Shown: one piece after another, positions 61,932 through 64,000 of the stretch
How positions within the stretch are numbered: the first letter of the stretch is position 1
How the letters are laid out: each line of letters opens with the position of its first letter
From: Microbispora sp. H13382
GTDB lineage: Bacteria; Actinomycetota; Actinomycetes; Streptosporangiales; Streptosporangiaceae
Direction of reading: 5' to 3'
NCBI RefSeq assembly: GCF_014161445.1
Contig: NZ_JABBXA010000032.1
Span: forward strand, 1 to 64,000
Length of the DNA: 64,000 nt
Notes under the pieces: model-generated
Database searches by the model: none
What the model saw: the letters and a program-made list of their open reading frames with translations, nothing else
What the model was told of the DNA's origin: nothing
Translations under genes and position numbers: made by a program

Positions 61932-63518
61932 ATGACGGTCATGACCGACAACGAGGCGCTGACGATCCCGGGAGTGCTGGAGCGGGCGGCCCGGGAGTTT
62001 CCGGGCACGGAGGCCGTGGTGGACGGCGCGTCCCGCCTGACCTACGCGGAGCTGCACGCCCGGGTGCGCGAGGCGGCCCGCGGCTTCCTCGCGCTCGGCG
62101 TGGAGCCGGGGGAGCGGGTCGCGATCTGGGCGCCCAACAGCACGCGGTGGATCGTCACCGCCCTCGGCGCGCTCTGCGCCGGCGCCGTGGTGGTGCCGAT
62201 CAACACCAGGTACAAGGGCGAGGAGGCCCGCTGGCTCCTGGCCCGCAGCCGCGCCCGGGTCCTGTTCACCGAGGACGGCTTCCTCGGCAACGGCTACCTC
62301 GCCATGCTCGGCGTCACCGCCGCCGGCACGCCGGACCTGCCCGCCCTCACCGCCGTGGTGGCGTACGACGGCCCGCGGCCGGGCGCGACGAGCTGGGACG
62401 ACTTCCTCGCGGCGGGCGTGAGCGTGCCTGAGGAGGCGGCCCGGGACCGCGCGGCGGCGGTGCGCCCCGACGACGTGGCCGACATCCTGTTCACCTCCGG
62501 CACCACCGGCAGGTCCAAGGGCGCGATGTGCACCCACCGCCAGAACGTCCGCACCTACCTGGCCTGGAGCGCGCGGACCGGCCTGCGCCACGGCGATCGC
62601 TACCTGATCGTCAACCCGATGTTCCACACTTTCGGCTACAAGGCCGGGGTGTTCGCCTGTCTGCTGAAGTCGGCCACGATGGTGCTCCAGCCGGTGTTCG
62701 AGCCTGCGGAGACGATGCGGCTCATCGAGGCCGAGAAGATCACCGTGCTGCCCGGGCCGCCGACCATCTACGTCTCCATGCTCGACGCCCTGGGCCGTAC
62801 CCGCCACGACCTGTCGTCGCTGCGGCTCGCGGTGACCGGCGCCTCGGTCGTCCCGGTGGCGCTCGTACGCCGCCTGCGCGCCGAGCTGTTCCCCCAGGTC
62901 GTCACCGCGTACGGGCTGACCGAGTCGTGCGGCACGGTCACCGCATGCTCGGTGGAGGACGACGACGTGACCGTGGCCACCACCTCCGGCCGTGCGATCG
63001 AGGGCGTGGAGGTGAAGGTGACCGGCCGGGACGGCGAGCCGGTGCCTGTGGGGGAGGACGGCGAGATCCTGGTGCGCGGGCACAACGTCATGGTCGGCTA
63101 CCTGGACGACGACAAGGCGACCGCGGCGGCGGTCGTGGACGGCTGGCTGGTCACCGGCGATCGCGGCCGCCTCGACGAGCGGGGCTACCTCGCCATCACC
63201 GGCCGCTCGAAGGACATGTTCGTGGTCGGCGGTTTCAACGTGTACCCGGCGGAGATCGAGCAGGTGCTCGCCGCCCACGAGGACGTCGCCGAGGCCGTGG
63301 TGATCGGTGTGCCGGACGCCCGCATGGGCGAGGTCGGCCGCGCCTACGTCGTGCCCCGCCCGGGCATGGCGGTCACCCCCGAGGCGCTGACGGCCTACTG
63401 CCGGGAACGGCTGGCCAACTTCAAGGTCCCGCGCGAGGTCGTCCTCGTGGACGGCCTGCCGCGCAACGCCACCGGCAAGATCGACAAGGCCGCGCTCGCC
63501 GTTCGGCCGCCCGCGTAA
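61932..63518 (+). CDS. acyl-CoA ligase, FadD3-like
   Basis: A 528-residue AMP-forming ligase: DILFTSGTTGRSKGAM (about 183-198), YGLTESCGTV, VTGDRGRLDERGYLAITGRSKDMFVVGGFNVYP and the C-terminal Lys in NATGKIDK. The N-terminal half (VAIWAPNSTRWIVTALGALCAGAVVVPINTRY) resembles mycobacterial FadD3, which activates the CD-ring propanoate of steroids. It would CoA-activate a different intermediate from the FadD17-like enzyme. Start ATG 61932 or 61941; neither has a strong ribosome site. It is divergent from the SDR and ends at a hairpin terminator. Confidence 0.92.
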   Translation: MTVMTDNEALTIPGVLERAAREFPGTEAVVDGASRLTYAELHARVREAARGFLALGVEPGERVAIWAPNSTRWIVTALGALCAGAVVVPINTRYKGEEARWLLARSRARVLFTEDGFLGNGYLAMLGVTAAGTPDLPALTAVVAYDGPRPGATSWDDFLAAGVSVPEEAARDRAAAVRPDDVADILFTSGTTGRSKGAMCTHRQNVRTYLAWSARTGLRHGDRYLIVNPMFHTFGYKAGVFACLLKSATMVLQPVFEPAETMRLIEAEKITVLPGPPTIYVSMLDALGRTRHDLSSLRLAVTGASVVPVALVRRLRAELFPQVVTAYGLTESCGTVTACSVEDDDVTVATTSGRAIEGVEVKVTGRDGEPVPVGEDGEILVRGHNVMVGYLDDDKATAAAVVDGWLVTGDRGRLDERGYLAITGRSKDMFVVGGFNVYPAEIEQVLAAHEDVAEAVVIGVPDARMGEVGRAYVVPRPGMAVTPEALTAYCRERLANFKVPREVVLVDGLPRNATGKIDKAALAVRPPA

Positions 63519-63528
63519 GGCGGCCCTA

Positions 63529-63542
63529 TGGGAGCGCTTCCA
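63529..63542. promoter_or_regulatory. CebR-like operator box (LacI-family)
   Basis: TGGGAGCGCTTCCA is one base from the CebR consensus TGGGAGCGCTCCCA known from actinomycete cellulose/cellobiose regulons. It lies just downstream of the ligase stop and before a hairpin, so it may act on the gene to the right with the second box at 63757. Confidence 0.5.
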
Positions 63543-63548
63543 TAAACT

Positions 63549-63581
63549 GGTCCGGCCTCATTATCCAAATAAGGCCGGACC
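63549..63581 (+). terminator. hairpin terminator after the FadD3-like gene
   Basis: GGTCCGGCCT (63549-63558) and AGGCCGGACC (63572-63581) form a perfect 10-bp stem with a 13-base A/T-rich loop, 30 bases beyond the stop codon of the ligase. No T-tract follows. Confidence 0.75.
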
Positions 63582-63756
63582 GGATGCGGCCGCATCGGAC
63601 GAAGAAGTTTCCAGGTTGTCAAAAGCCGGAACGGAGCGCTCCCCAGCGGTATCCGCCACGTGCGGAAATCGCCTGCCGTCCCCGTCAGGTCACATCGGGC
63701 CGCGGCGAACGGCACTGAAGGATATTGACCGGCCCGGAGACGAAACCTAGCCTTCA

Positions 63757-63770
63757 TGGGAGCGTTCCCA
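63757..63770. promoter_or_regulatory. CebR-like operator box (LacI-family), second copy
   Basis: TGGGAGCGTTCCCA is one base from the CebR consensus and is a perfect palindrome except at the centre. It lies in the non-coding end of the window, about 110 bases before a GTG with an AAGGAGG site at 63870. It predicts control of the next gene by a LacI-family sugar regulator. Confidence 0.65.
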
Positions 63771-64000
63771 CGGCCGCCCGCACACTTTCCGCCGGTGAAC
63801 GCTCTCAGGCTCTCGACGAATCCGGGGCGATCGAGGCGATGCCGCGCGAGCCGGAGACGGATCGAGAAGGAGGGCTCGTGAGCCGCTGGTCGGTTACTCG
63901 GCTGGAGTGCCGGCCGGCCTGTTCGGCGCCGCCGCCACGCGCCGCCTGGTGGATGCGGCCGCGCGGGCGGTGACCCAGGTCTGCGGCTGTCCGGGATCGG
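63771..64000 (+). other. start of an unresolved gene or leader at the window edge
   Basis: An AAGGAGG lies at about 63868-63874. The GTG that follows opens a frame of only 31 codons. Another frame reads EPLVGYSAGVPAGLFGAAATRRLVDAAARAV up to the window end and could be coding, but I cannot place a start for it. No function can be assigned. Confidence 0.3.

Noticed and set aside
1..64000. CRISPR arrays, rRNA genes or riboswitches
   Set aside because: No evenly spaced direct repeats with unique spacers, no rRNA-like sequence and no recognisable riboswitch leader were seen on either strand.

Overview
The window is very GC-rich DNA with GTG/TTG starts, GTGA and ATGA stop-start overlaps, Streptomyces-type insertion sequences, and Tm-1-like, MocR, DUF6493-like and HelR-type genes. 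This points to a filamentous actinomycete, possibly a Streptosporangiales relative (inference from gene content only). The left two thirds is a mosaic of mobile DNA; the right third (about 43.6 to 63.5 kb) is an orderly catabolic locus in which I saw no broken reading frame.

Left part. 0.4-6.5 kb: a translationally coupled operon of a SWIM zinc-finger protein and two large paralogues resembling DUF6493, plus a decayed start of a third. 6.7-10.4 kb: a lipoprotein, a solo Tn3-type inverted repeat and two IS110 transposases. 10.8-15.9 kb: a TRIC-type channel, an M20 amidohydrolase, a broken resolvase and a HelR-type RNA polymerase-recycling ATPase. 16.2-21.2 kb: Tn3 transposase remnants and a broken DUF3987 replication-type gene beside a cluster of inverted GGGGACC/GGTCCCC repeats. 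21.3-25.1 kb: two small redox modules, each with a divergent regulator (TetR with a dehydrogenase; MerR with CMD and SDR).

Nested transposons. An 8.5-kb Tn3-family element (28366-36894) has about 50-bp terminal inverted repeats and a short target duplication. It lies inside the transposase gene of a related Tn3 element whose two pieces are at 36895-37016 and 25500-28365. Rejoining the pieces restores the frame. The inner element carries a redox cargo: an Rrf2 regulator, SDR, quinone-oxidoreductase-like dehydrogenase (frameshifted), F420-reductase-like protein and SnoaL-like protein. A GTAAC-N7-GTTAC palindrome precedes both the regulator and the SDR.

Island edge. From 38 to 43 kb come an excisionase-like gene, a broken HTH repressor, immunity-type genes (SUKH/SMI1, ankyrin, barstar), a group II intron (about 39464-41395) and a 44-nt copy of the 3' half of a glycine tRNA (42824-42867). 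The last looks like the attachment site closing an integrated island to its left.

Right part. A Tm-1-like/PEP-hydrolase-like gene pair is followed by an SDR, a branched-chain-type ABC importer (lipoprotein, fused permease, two ATPases) and an operon of flavin reductase, acyl-CoA synthetase, two acyl-CoA dehydrogenases, ChsH2-like and ChsH1-like hydratase subunits, an Ltp2-like aldolase/thiolase and a second hydratase. An SDR and a FadD3-like ligase follow. The set resembles the mycobacterial igr/cholesterol side-chain retro-aldol module, here coupled to an importer. A palindrome TCCCGGTSASCGGGA recurs in front of three of its transcription units. The window ends with two CebR-like (LacI-family) operator boxes before an unseen gene.
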